Source of the DNA: JBOHNM01 sp050730675
Lineage (GTDB): Bacteria > Planctomycetota > Phycisphaerae > Phycisphaerales > UBA1924
NCBI GenBank assembly: GCA_050730675.1
Contig: JBOHNM010000023.1
Coordinates: 1-32,605 of the forward strand
Length of the DNA stretch: 32,605 nucleotides
Direction: 5' to 3'
The notes under the pieces were generated by a model. That model did no database searches. It was not told the DNA's origin and worked only from the letters and a program-made list of their open reading frames with translations. This document shows positions 6,676 to 14,342 of the stretch, piece after piece. Each line of letters opens with the position of its first letter. The stretch's first letter is position 1. A program made the position numbers and the translations under genes.

Positions 6676-7890
6676 GTGGTGATCGATCTGGATAACAACG
6701 CGACGACGAAGCCCGCGCCCGAGGTGGTGGAGGCGGTGACGCGGGCGATGACGGAGTTCTGGCGTAACCCGTCGAGCGTGCATCGCGGCGGGCAGGAGGC
6801 GCGACGGCAGGTGGAGCTGGCGCGGGCGTCGGTGGCGCGGCTGGTGGGGGTGGATCCCAAGCGCGTGACGTTCACCAGCGGTGGGACCGAGGCGATTGAC
6901 CTGGCGGTGCGCGGCGTGCTCGGGGCGAGCGCCAAGCGCGTGGTGGTGACGACGGCGGTGGAGCACAGCGCGGTGCGGGAGTTGCTGGATTCACTGGAGA
7001 AGGCGGGGCGGATTGAGCGGCGTTTGCTGCCGCTGGATCGTGATGGCGTGGTGATCGCGGCGCGGCTGGAGGAGTTCATCACGCCGGAGATGGCGCTGGT
7101 GAGCGTGCAGTGGGCGAACAACGAGACGGGGGTGGTGCAGCCGGTTTCTGAGATCGCGGCGGCGTGCCGCGGGGCGGGGGTGGTGTTTCACTGCGATGGG
7201 ACGCAGATGGTGGGGAAGGAAGTCACTAGACGAACAGACGAACAGGCGAACAGTGAAGACAGAAGGCAAAGTTCAAAGTTCAAAGTTCAAAGTTCAAAGG
7301 GGGAAGAGGCTGGGCCGGATGTGCTGACGTTCTCTGCGCACAAGTTTCATGGGCCCAAGGGGGTTGGGGTGGTGTGTGCGCGGTCGGGGGTGCGGCTGGC
7401 GCCGGTGCTGCTGGGGACGCAGGAGGGTGGGCGGCGCGGCGGGACGGAGAACGTGCCGGGGATCGTCGGGGCGGGGGTCGCCGCGGAACTGGCGATGGCC
7501 TGGTTGGCGCGCCCGGAGGAGCGGCGGCGGCTGGCGGCGCTGCGTGATCGGTTCGAGCGGGCGGTGCTGGAGGCGATTCCGGGGGCCGTGGTGAACGGGA
7601 CGGGTGCCACGCGGTTGTGGAACACGACGAACATCGCCTTCCCGCGCTTGGAGGCCGAGGCGCTGCTGCTGGCGATGTCGGAGCGGGGGCTGTACGCGTC
7701 GGCGGGGGCGGCGTGCTCGTCGGGGTCCTTGGACCCGTCGCCGGTGCTGCTGGCGATGGGCGTGCCGCCGGAGCTGGCACACGGCTCGGTACGGTTCAGC
7801 CTGTCGCGGGAGACGAGCGAGGCGGAGGTGGAGGCGGGGGTCAAGGTGGTCGTGGAGGCGGTGCGCAAGGTCGGCGCGTCGGCGGTTTGA
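6676..7890 (+). CDS. Cysteine desulfurase (NifS/IscS family, PLP enzyme) with a repeat-derived insertion
   Basis: Removes sulfur from cysteine as a protein persulfide for Fe-S cluster or thio-modification pathways. The 404-residue protein has the N-terminal DNNATTKP motif, TSGGTEAI (PLP phosphate binding), the EHSAV histidine, NNETGVVQPV, the HCDGTQ aspartate, the PLP lysine in FSAHKFHGPKG (Lys223) and the persulfide cysteine in ASAGAACSSGSLDPS (Cys347). Between GTQMVGK and the PLP lysine, residues 182-214 form a hydrophilic stretch of about 33 residues where relatives have about 10. This stretch is encoded by two short-period repeats (units GCGAACAG and CAAAGTT) also seen or mirrored in spacers here. 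All catalytic residues remain, so the enzyme is probably active, with the insertion as a surface loop. No iscU-like gene adjoins. Confidence 0.95.
   Translation: MVIDLDNNATTKPAPEVVEAVTRAMTEFWRNPSSVHRGGQEARRQVELARASVARLVGVDPKRVTFTSGGTEAIDLAVRGVLGASAKRVVVTTAVEHSAVRELLDSLEKAGRIERRLLPLDRDGVVIAARLEEFITPEMALVSVQWANNETGVVQPVSEIAAACRGAGVVFHCDGTQMVGKEVTRRTDEQANSEDRRQSSKFKVQSSKGEEAGPDVLTFSAHKFHGPKGVGVVCARSGVRLAPVLLGTQEGGRRGGTENVPGIVGAGVAAELAMAWLARPEERRRLAALRDRFERAVLEAIPGAVVNGTGATRLWNTTNIAFPRLEAEALLLAMSERGLYASAGAACSSGSLDPSPVLLAMGVPPELAHGSVRFSLSRETSEAEVEAGVKVVVEAVRKVGASAV
7228..7255 (+). repeat. GACGAACAG/GCGAACAG repeat inside the cysteine desulfurase gene
   Basis: Contains cgaacagac, gaacaggc and gaacagtg units. 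The 20-nt core agacgaacaggcgaacagtg (7236-7255) occurs again, exactly, on the minus strand at 27075-27094 between two phage-like genes, and imperfectly at 27519-27547. The element is translated here as part of an in-frame insertion. Confidence 0.7.
7267..7299 (+). repeat. Tandem heptanucleotide repeat CAAAGTT, 4.7 copies, in coding sequence
   Basis: Four perfect copies of CAAAGTT plus CAAAG. Because 7 is not a multiple of 3, gain or loss of one copy would shift the frame of the cysteine desulfurase, so the locus could switch expression by slippage. The A/T-rich repeat contrasts strongly with the surrounding gene. Confidence 0.9.
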
Positions 7891-7928
7891 GGGGTTTGGC
7901 AGGTGGAACGCGTGGGGCGGTCTTCCCC

Positions 7929-7934
7929 TAAACT
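7929..7934 (+). promoter_or_regulatory. -10 hexamer TAAACT of a leaderless transcript
   Basis: TAAACT ctggcc ATG: exactly 6 nt before the ATG at 7941. Confidence 0.65.
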
Positions 7935-7940
7935 CTGGCC

Positions 7941-8768
7941 ATGAGCCAGAATCCTTTTTCGCCGCAGGCCCAGATGGAATACCAAGAGCCGCAGCGTCAG
8001 CGGATGAGCGTGCTGGCGGTGATGTCGCTGATCTTCTCGCTGCTGTCGTTCCCGCTGTGCTGCGCGTCGTGCGCGGTGATCCCGCCGGCGATGAAGGTGC
8101 TGGGGGCGGGGGCGCTGGTGATCGGCGCGATCCCTTCGGTTCTTGGGATCCTGATGGGGATCTCGGCGCTGATGCGGATCGGTCAGTCGCAGGGTCGCAT
8201 GCGCGGCAAGGGGCTGGCCGTGACGGGCATCGTGCTGGGCCTGATCTCTGTGCTGTTCTGGGTGGGGATGGTCATTGGCGGCAACTCGTTCGCCGGGACG
8301 ACCGGCGCGACGGCCTCGAGCGTGATGCGTGCGGCCGACGCGAAGGACGCCAAGGAGGTCCGGTCGGCGTTCAGCCCGACGTATCAGCAGGTGCTGACCG
8401 ACGCGCAGATCGCGGAGTTCAGCGCTCACGTTCAGCAGAAATCGGGCAAGTTCATCGGCTCGCCCGCGAACATCGGCGAGTACATCAGTTGGCTCATGGG
8501 CCCGACGGGGCAGGCCACCGAGCAGATGGGCCAGGGCACCGGCTCCGGCCGCATTCCGGTGCCGCTGAAGTACGAGAAGGACTTCGTGCTGCTGGTGCTG
8601 GTGGCCGACCCGGCGACGCCGCCGCAGGGCTTGGAGTTCAAGGGCGCGATCAAGGAACTGGTGGTGTACTTCAACGACGGGACGTCGATTACGCTGCCGC
8701 CGGGCGGGGTATCGCCGGCACCGGTCCCGATCCCGCCGCCGACGCCGAATTCATCGGGCAGCCCGTGA
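7941..8768 (+). CDS. DUF4190-like membrane protein with a C-terminal exported domain
   Basis: This 275-residue protein of unknown function starts with a short polar tail rich in Gln/Pro. It then has a hydrophobic region of about 90 residues with two to three membrane segments (LAVMSLIFSLLSFPLCCASC; GALVIGAIPSVLGILMGISAL; GLAVTGIVLGLISVLFWVGM). The pattern of GIxxGxxAL, SxGRxxGKGLAxxGIVLG is that of DUF4190 proteins. The remaining 160 residues form a soluble domain, probably outside the membrane, ending in a proline-rich tail. Start supported by TAAACT exactly 6 nt upstream. It lies in the same direction as, and just before, the MlaF and MlaD genes but has its own promoter. No link to lipid transport is shown by sequence. 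Confidence 0.78.
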   Translation: MSQNPFSPQAQMEYQEPQRQRMSVLAVMSLIFSLLSFPLCCASCAVIPPAMKVLGAGALVIGAIPSVLGILMGISALMRIGQSQGRMRGKGLAVTGIVLGLISVLFWVGMVIGGNSFAGTTGATASSVMRAADAKDAKEVRSAFSPTYQQVLTDAQIAEFSAHVQQKSGKFIGSPANIGEYISWLMGPTGQATEQMGQGTGSGRIPVPLKYEKDFVLLVLVADPATPPQGLEFKGAIKELVVYFNDGTSITLPPGGVSPAPVPIPPPTPNSSGSP

Positions 8769-8849
8769 CGGGTCGGCGCCGGATTGTCGTCGATCGCGGA
8801 CTCTTGCAGGCCGAATGAGCGCGGTGAGCCCCGGCCGCAGGATCCCGGG

Positions 8850-8855
8850 TATATT
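8850..8855 (+). promoter_or_regulatory. -10 hexamer TATATT just before the GTG start
   Basis: TATATT cccccac GTG: 7 nt before the GTG at 8863. It lies downstream of the alternative ATG at 8815, arguing that 8863 is the real start. Confidence 0.6.
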
Positions 8856-8862
8856 CCCCCAC

Positions 8863-9771
8863 GTGAGCGGTCCAGAATCCAACCCGGCGGGCGAAGTGGT
8901 GATCTCCGTCAAGGGGCTGGTGAAGCGTTTCGACGGGCGGACGGTGCTCGACGGGATCAACCTGGAGGTCTACTCCGGGGAGACCTTGGTGATCATGGGC
9001 GGGTCGGGGTGCGGCAAGAGCACGCTGCTGCGCTGCCTGATCGGGTCGCTGCACGCCGAAGAGGGCGAGGTGCGGATGTTCGGCCAGCGCCTATCGGACC
9101 TGGGCGAAGAGGCGATGGACGACATCAAGCGGCAGTTCGGGATCCTGTTCCAATCGGGGGCGCTGTACAACAGCATGACCGTGGCGGAGAACGTGGCGCT
9201 CCCGCTGCAGGAGCACACGGACCTGGACTCGCAGACGATCGAGACGATCGTGAAGATCAAGCTGGAGCAGGTGGGGCTGCGCGAGCATGCCAACAAGCTG
9301 CCGGCGCAGATCTCCGGCGGCATGAAGAAGCGCGCGGGGCTGGCACGGGCGATGGCGCTGGACCCGCGGATTTTGTTCTACGACGAGCCGTCGGCGGGGC
9401 TGGATCCGGTGACGAGCGCGGAGATCGACAAACTGATCATGAGCCTGACCAAGGGGCTGGGTGTGACGAGCGTGGTGGTGACGCACGAGATGGACTCGGC
9501 GTTCACGATCGCCGACCGGATGGTGATGCTGGACAAAGGGGTTGCGCTGCGGATCGACACGCGCGAGGGGTTCGACCGGCTGCGCAAGGTGCCGCACGAG
9601 CAGATCAGCACCCTGAGCGAGACCGAGCAGCTCATCCGGCAGTTCCTACGCGGCGACGCGGACGGGCCGATCACCGAGCGGCGGGCGGGCTCGAGCTACG
9701 CGGACGACCTGCTGGGGCGGCGGACCGAGACACGTACACCGAGTGTGGAGCCGACGCGGCCGGCAGGATAA
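8863..9771 (+). CDS. ABC transporter ATP-binding protein MlaF-like
   Basis: This 302-residue ATPase is of the Mla/TTG2A lipid-transport type and should power movement of phospholipid between membranes. Motifs: Walker A GGSGCGKST (46-54), Q-loop LFQSGALY (96-102 region), signature ISGGMKKRAGLARA (150-163), Walker B ILFYDEPSAGLDP (170-182), switch histidine THEMD (207-211). The LFQSGALYNSMTVAENVALPL stretch is characteristic of this group. The last 50 residues extend beyond the ABC fold and are polar. It is followed after 60 nt by an MCE/MlaD gene on the same strand, as in mla operons, but the usual mlaE permease is absent between them. The GTG start is chosen from the promoter position; an in-frame ATG at 8815 would add 16 residues. 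Confidence 0.92.
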   Translation: MSGPESNPAGEVVISVKGLVKRFDGRTVLDGINLEVYSGETLVIMGGSGCGKSTLLRCLIGSLHAEEGEVRMFGQRLSDLGEEAMDDIKRQFGILFQSGALYNSMTVAENVALPLQEHTDLDSQTIETIVKIKLEQVGLREHANKLPAQISGGMKKRAGLARAMALDPRILFYDEPSAGLDPVTSAEIDKLIMSLTKGLGVTSVVVTHEMDSAFTIADRMVMLDKGVALRIDTREGFDRLRKVPHEQISTLSETEQLIRQFLRGDADGPITERRAGSSYADDLLGRRTETRTPSVEPTRPAG

Positions 9772-9831
9772 GACGGGCCTGGCGGGTATGACGCCGTCAG
9801 TTTTGTGAGCAGAAAGGGCTTTGGAACAAGC

Positions 9832-11103
9832 ATGCGCGCAAGCCGCAACAACATCATGGCAGGGGTCTTCGTCCTGGGCTCGCTGGCGGCGGCGTTCGCG
9901 ATCGCGCTGACGCTGGGGAAGGCGGGCGACTGGGCGGTGCCGAAGAACGAGTACGTGGTGCAGTTCTCGCTGGCCGACGGCGCGGTGGGCCTGAAGCAGG
10001 GCTCGCAGGTGAAGGTCGGCGGGCAGCCCGTAGGGCTGGTGCGGACGGTGCAGATCCAGAAGGATGGCGACGGCGCGGCGCAGGTGATCGACGTGGTGGT
10101 GGCGGTGCGCAAGGATCTGACGTTGTACAAGAACGCGTCGGTGTTCATCGAGCTGCCGCTGCTGGGCACCGTGAGCACGATCAATATCCCGGCGGTGGGG
10201 ACCGAGACGGCGGGGCGGCTGGAGCCGGGGTCGAAGATTAAGGGGACGTTGTCGCCGCCGGCGTTCCTGTCGCAGGCGGGTTACGGCGAGGTGCAGAAGG
10301 GTCAGATGCAGATCATCCTGGAGAAGGGTTCGCAGATCGCTGAAGACATCAAGGCGATTACCGCCGATGTGAAGGGGCGCGTGGGGCCGGTGGGTGATCA
10401 GCTCACGGACATCCTCAAGCGCGTGAAGGAGTTCATCGACGAGGCGAACCGCTGGGTGGCGGAGTGGGGTCCGAAGGTGACCTCGGCGCTGGACACGGCG
10501 AACGTGGCGGCGAAGAACCTGGACGCGGGGATCGACGACGCTCGCAAGTTGATCGCGACGGGTCAGAAGACGATCGACGATAACCGGCCGCGGATCGATT
10601 CGATCATTAAGAACGCCGACGAGGCGATGACAAAAATCAACGAGAAGATCGTCAAGGACATCGAGGATGCGCTGTCACGGGCCAACGGCGCGCTGCAGGG
10701 CTTCCGCGAGACGGGCGAGAAGCTCAACGCGCTGGTGGCCGAGCAGACACCGGAGATCCGGTTGACGCTGGCGAACCTGCGGCTGGCGAGCGACCAGCTC
10801 AAGCTGACGATGGCGGAGATCCGGCGTAACCCGTGGCGCGTGCTCTACTCGCCGGGCAAAAAGGAGTTGGAACAGGAACTGGTCTACGACGCGGCCCGCA
10901 GCTTTGCGCAGGCAGCCAGCGATCTCAACGCGGCGTCGGCGAGCCTCGAGTCGGTGATGGCCGCGGCCAAGGCGAGCGGCCAGCCGGTGGACGCGGCGCA
11001 GGTGAAGTTCCTGACCGATTCGATGACCGACGCGTTCAAGCGGTACCGCGCGGCGGAGGAGCAGTTCCGCAAGCGGCTGTTCGAGATGCCGGACTCAAAG
11101 TGA
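9832..11103 (+). CDS. MCE domain protein (MlaD-like)
   Basis: Periplasmic substrate-binding subunit of a lipid transporter, anchored in the inner membrane. The 423-residue protein has one N-terminal membrane segment (NIMAGVFVLGSLAAAFAIALTL, split over residues 7-28). An MCE domain of about 80 residues follows, with YVVQFSLADGAVGLKQGSQVKVGG, VGLVRTVQI and ELPLLGTVSTINI. A helical region runs from about residue 165 to 415, typical of the longer MCE proteins that build a tunnel. A repeated pattern of DAxKLIATGQKTIDDNRP and ANLRLASDQLKLTMAEI suggests coiled coil. A GTG at 9805 in the same frame is an alternative start; ATG 9832 places the charged tail directly before the membrane segment. It follows the MlaF gene closely and probably works with it. 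Confidence 0.9.
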   Translation: MRASRNNIMAGVFVLGSLAAAFAIALTLGKAGDWAVPKNEYVVQFSLADGAVGLKQGSQVKVGGQPVGLVRTVQIQKDGDGAAQVIDVVVAVRKDLTLYKNASVFIELPLLGTVSTINIPAVGTETAGRLEPGSKIKGTLSPPAFLSQAGYGEVQKGQMQIILEKGSQIAEDIKAITADVKGRVGPVGDQLTDILKRVKEFIDEANRWVAEWGPKVTSALDTANVAAKNLDAGIDDARKLIATGQKTIDDNRPRIDSIIKNADEAMTKINEKIVKDIEDALSRANGALQGFRETGEKLNALVAEQTPEIRLTLANLRLASDQLKLTMAEIRRNPWRVLYSPGKKELEQELVYDAARSFAQAASDLNAASASLESVMAAAKASGQPVDAAQVKFLTDSMTDAFKRYRAAEEQFRKRLFEMPDSK

Positions 11104-11261
11104 GCGATGGGCGGGCGTGCATTCGGGCGTTCAGAGGGTGGGGAAATCCCGAGCGTAGTTGCCTGAATTGAAACCGCCGTTGAAAAAGCTGTGGCATGCG
11201 CCGGCGGGGCGGGTTATGGTGAGAGCGCCGCATCGCTCGTGTGGTTCAACGGAGGCTTCGT

Positions 11262-12227
11262 ATGGAGTGCAATGCCAAGGTGCTGACGGCGGCTGTGATC
11301 GGCGTCGGAGTGCTGGGGGTTTCAGCCACTGGAGCTTCTGCGCAGACGGTGAAGTTCGAGGCGCTGGGGCGCGTCGAGTTCAACGTCTTCGACAGCCGCA
11401 CGCCCAACTGCCCGCTGATCGGCGTGCCGACGAACGCGCCGGTGTCATTGCGCTTTAGCGTGGACACGACGGAGAGCAACCTGGTCCACCCGATCAACTC
11501 GTATCCGGATGGGATGGGGCCGTACCCGCCGGGAACGTTGTACCAGGTGCGGGGGTATCCGATCATCGCGTCGACGTTCGAATTCCGGATTGGAGCGGTC
11601 AGCGTGCCGCTGGACCCGAACCAGGTCATGACGGCGACGCTGCGGCCGCAGCTGGTGATCCGCAACGGTGACCCAGGCACGGACGGCGTGCTGGTGTCGC
11701 GCGGGGTGGAATACGACGTGACGGTGCCACTGGACTTAGGGCCGGATTTCCGCGATGCGCTGGGGCGGAGCACGGCTGGGTTCACGATGCAGGACACGCT
11801 GGGGAACGCGGCGTTCGGACCGTACCCGTACGTGCCCGGCGGACCGCTGCCGTCGCTGGACATCCTGGATTGCCTCGGCAGCTACCCGATGATGTCGTAT
11901 TCCACGCCGGCGGACGGGTGCGACGGCTGCGTGGTGTACGGATGGCACATTAATGCGTCGGGCAATCCGATGGACATCGAGTTCCTGTCGTTCCGGATCT
12001 GGGCCACGTGCGGGATCGCCGATGTGGCGGGCCTGGGGGGTACAACCGGCGGCGACGGCGCGCTCACCGTGGACGATGTGGTGTATTACCTGTCGCAGTT
12101 CTTTTCCGGCAACACGGCCGTGGCCGACCTTGTCGGGCTGGGCGGGGCGGGTGGCCCGGACGGGCAGATCACCCCGGACGACTTGGTGGCGTTCCTGGCG
12201 GGCTTCTTCGGCGGCTGCGCGGGCTGA
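11262..12227 (+). CDS. Secreted protein with GC-type dockerin tail (copy 1)
   Basis: This 321-residue protein has a signal peptide (AKVLTAAVIGVGVLGVSATG, cleavage near ASAQ), then a unique domain of about 220 residues starting KFEALGRVEFNVFDSR. It ends at 250-321 in two repeats that follow the GC-type dockerin plan: ADVAGLGGTTGGDGALTVDD...FFSG and ADLVGLGGAGGPDGQITPDD...FFGGC. Asp/Gly-rich loops in each repeat suit Ca2+ binding, as in dockerins. The fold and ligand of the first domain are unknown to me. The start has a strong GGAGG 6 nt upstream (11251-11255). It has a close paralogue at 14343 in the same orientation, with an inverted gene between them. It ends at a strong hairpin terminator. 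Confidence 0.87.
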   Translation: MECNAKVLTAAVIGVGVLGVSATGASAQTVKFEALGRVEFNVFDSRTPNCPLIGVPTNAPVSLRFSVDTTESNLVHPINSYPDGMGPYPPGTLYQVRGYPIIASTFEFRIGAVSVPLDPNQVMTATLRPQLVIRNGDPGTDGVLVSRGVEYDVTVPLDLGPDFRDALGRSTAGFTMQDTLGNAAFGPYPYVPGGPLPSLDILDCLGSYPMMSYSTPADGCDGCVVYGWHINASGNPMDIEFLSFRIWATCGIADVAGLGGTTGGDGALTVDDVVYYLSQFFSGNTAVADLVGLGGAGGPDGQITPDDLVAFLAGFFGGCAG

Positions 12228-12260
12228 GCGCGGGTCGCGCACGGCATCGGCACAAAGAAA

Positions 12261-12289
12261 GGGCCCCGGCGTGAAGCCGGGGCCCTTTT
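12261..12289. terminator. Bidirectional intrinsic terminator
   Basis: A perfect 10-bp stem (gggccccggc / gccggggccc) with a 5-nt loop is followed by TTTT and preceded by aaagaaa. It can therefore end transcripts from both sides. It lies between two convergent genes. Confidence 0.9.
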
Positions 12290-12327
12290 GGTTTGCAGAA
12301 ATATGTGGAAGCAGCGGAAGACGTGGC

Positions 12328-14148
12328 TTAGCGGCGACGGCGAGAGGCGGCTAGGCCGACCAGGCCGAGGAGGCCGGGGGCGCCGGGGGTCGGGACCACG
12401 GTGGCGGTGTAGAGGCCGCCGGTGCCCACGCCGCTGAACGAGAGGCCGAAGGCGATCTGGCCGGAGTCGTTGGTTCCGCCGGTGCGGCCGTCCTGCCCGG
12501 CCGAGCCGCCGCCGAAGTTGATGCCGCTGATGATGCGGGCGTCAACGGTGGAGGCGGTCATCGTTCCGCCGTTGAGGGCGTCGAAGGCGTCGCCGTGGCG
12601 GGCCAGCAGGCGGTACTCACCGGTGGGGCTGATGGCGAGCAGGACGCGGTTGTTGTTGCCTTCCGGGCCGCTGAAGATGCCCAGTGCGGCGTTGGTCTGG
12701 AGGATGCCGTAGACAACGACGCAGCCCATGGCATTGGTGGCGTAGGACTGGAAGCTACTGAACGCGGCGCCGGCGGGAACAGTGCCGAAGGCGGGGAGGG
12801 CCTGACCGGTGCGCAGGTACTCGACCATGGAGCCGGCGGGAGTGAATGTGCACAAAGATGTGGTTCCGATCGATGCCGTGCCTGCGAGATTGGCGTTAAA
12901 GAAGACGTTGCCGGTGCTGGTGATCTGGGCGGTGCCGGAAAGGCTGCCGAGGGTCACGCTGGAGCCGGGAGAGACCGGCTGGCCCTGGCGTGCGATCATG
13001 GTGAGCGAGCCGCCATTGTTGGAGAACAGGGCGGAGTTGTTCTGTGTGGCGCCCGATGCACCGACCACCCCGCCGACGCCCGCGGACTGGTTGCGCAGGT
13101 TCGCGGCGAAGGCGAACTGTCCGGCATCGTTCATGGCGATGGTGGCGGGGAGGGTGTCGAAGACAACGCCCGCCGGCGCGCCGGGGGCGGCATCACCGCC
13201 TCGGGCGATCGTCGAGAGCGAGTACGTCACCGGACCGCTGGTGGAACGGGTGGCGAGGATGTAGGCCTGGTCGTTGCGGGTGCCGATGTAGTTGGGGTTG
13301 GTGGAAGTGCTGGTGCTGGTGGAGGTGGTATTGATCGACGTGCCCTGGAGCGTGGTCTGGAAGATGCTGTTGCCGGGGCCGTTGAGCGTCCAGTTGCTGG
13401 TGCTGATGGCGCGGATGGCGTAGTCCGTGCCCGCGTCGTTGCCCATGACTGTGCCTTGGCGGGCGATGGTGGTGACGCCGGCCGGGGTGCCGATGAACAG
13501 GGCGGTGTTGTTCTGGGTGAGGCCGGCGGCGGTGACCAGGCCGGTGCTCGTCGCACCGGCGGAGTTCACCAGCGAGGCGGTGAACATGCTGCCGCCGGTG
13601 AGCGAGGAGGTGAGCGACGCAGTCGAGAGGCTGGAGTAGTTGAGCGTGCCGGTGCCGCCGGCGGCGACGGGGATGACGCTGGGCTGGTTGTTCTGGGCGA
13701 TGATGCTCAGCGAGCCGCCGACGTTCGAGACGTAGGTGGTGACGCTGGCGCCGGTGGAGGCACGCCAGGTGGAACTGTTGAGCGAGTCGCCGAAAACCGG
13801 GCCGGGGAAGCCGGTCAGAAGCTGGCCGCTGGCGGTGGTGGTGCCGTAGAGCGCGACGTTGTTGTTGACCGTGCCGTTCCAGTGCCAGATCCCGGTGGGG
13901 TTGCCGGCCTGGGTGGTGCTGCCGCTGAAGTTGATCTCGCCGTTGGCGTTGATCGACGGAGTGGTCGTGCCGCCGGACCAGGTGAACTGCACGCCCGCGC
14001 CGAGGTTCGGGCCAAGGGCGGCCGGAACAGCGAAGAGTTCAGGCTGGAGGGCGACGGTCCTCCAGGTTGTCGGCTGGGCGACGGCGGTGCCGGCCAGCAC
14101 GACCAAGCTTGTAACAGAAACGATGGGGGCGATGGAACGGCGGGACAT
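12328..14148 (-). CDS. Secreted NxxGxxAF-repeat protein with PEP-CTERM-like sorting tail
   Basis: This 606-residue exported protein starts with a signal peptide (MSRRSIAPIVSVTSLVVLAG, cut near AVAQP). The body is rich in Ala, Thr, Ser, Gly and Asn. It repeats units of the form N-x-x-G-x-x-x-F (NANGEINF, NDAGQFAF, NDSGQIAF) alternating with ALFxxxxGxxTxIARQGxxxxG, which suggests a beta-propeller. It ends in VPTPGAPGLLGLVGLAASRR plus two more Arg: a short proline motif, a hydrophobic segment and an arginine cluster, i.e. the PEP-CTERM type of sorting signal in a PTPG variant. It is presumably sorted to the cell surface. The start is set by GGAG 9 nt upstream of ATG 14148. It is inverted between two paralogous dockerin genes. 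Confidence 0.85.
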   Translation of the reverse strand: MSRRSIAPIVSVTSLVVLAGTAVAQPTTWRTVALQPELFAVPAALGPNLGAGVQFTWSGGTTTPSINANGEINFSGSTTQAGNPTGIWHWNGTVNNNVALYGTTTASGQLLTGFPGPVFGDSLNSSTWRASTGASVTTYVSNVGGSLSIIAQNNQPSVIPVAAGGTGTLNYSSLSTASLTSSLTGGSMFTASLVNSAGATSTGLVTAAGLTQNNTALFIGTPAGVTTIARQGTVMGNDAGTDYAIRAISTSNWTLNGPGNSIFQTTLQGTSINTTSTSTSTSTNPNYIGTRNDQAYILATRSTSGPVTYSLSTIARGGDAAPGAPAGVVFDTLPATIAMNDAGQFAFAANLRNQSAGVGGVVGASGATQNNSALFSNNGGSLTMIARQGQPVSPGSSVTLGSLSGTAQITSTGNVFFNANLAGTASIGTTSLCTFTPAGSMVEYLRTGQALPAFGTVPAGAAFSSFQSYATNAMGCVVVYGILQTNAALGIFSGPEGNNNRVLLAISPTGEYRLLARHGDAFDALNGGTMTASTVDARIISGINFGGGSAGQDGRTGGTNDSGQIAFGLSFSGVGTGGLYTATVVPTPGAPGLLGLVGLAASRRRR

Positions 14149-14342
14149 GTCTCTCATCTCCAGCGGGGGGTTTGGATGGCGCATGCGGCGGCAGCAACCG
14201 TCGCGGGACAGCCATACCCTATTCCCTGTGGAGAAAATGGCCAGTAAATTTGAATCAATCACTCCAGAAAAGTTTGCAGAGACATTGATTTGTACAAAAT
14301 TGAGGTTATTCTGAGCGGCAGTGGGGTTTGCAGGAGCTGTAC

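Noticed and set aside
7267..7299. CAAAGTT array as a CRISPR or origin iteron array
   Set aside because: The repeats are adjacent without spacers and lie inside a coding gene. It is a simple tandem repeat.
8815..8862. Earlier ATG start for the MlaF-like ATPase
   Set aside because: The TATATT hexamer lies inside this extension 7 nt before GTG 8863, and the added residues have no counterpart in the family.
12595..14247. 550-codon open frame on the plus strand opposite the NxxGxxAF gene
   Set aside because: It is very rich in Gly, Ala, Glu and Arg with no motif. It is the antisense shadow of a gene with signal peptide, repeats and sorting tail on the minus strand.
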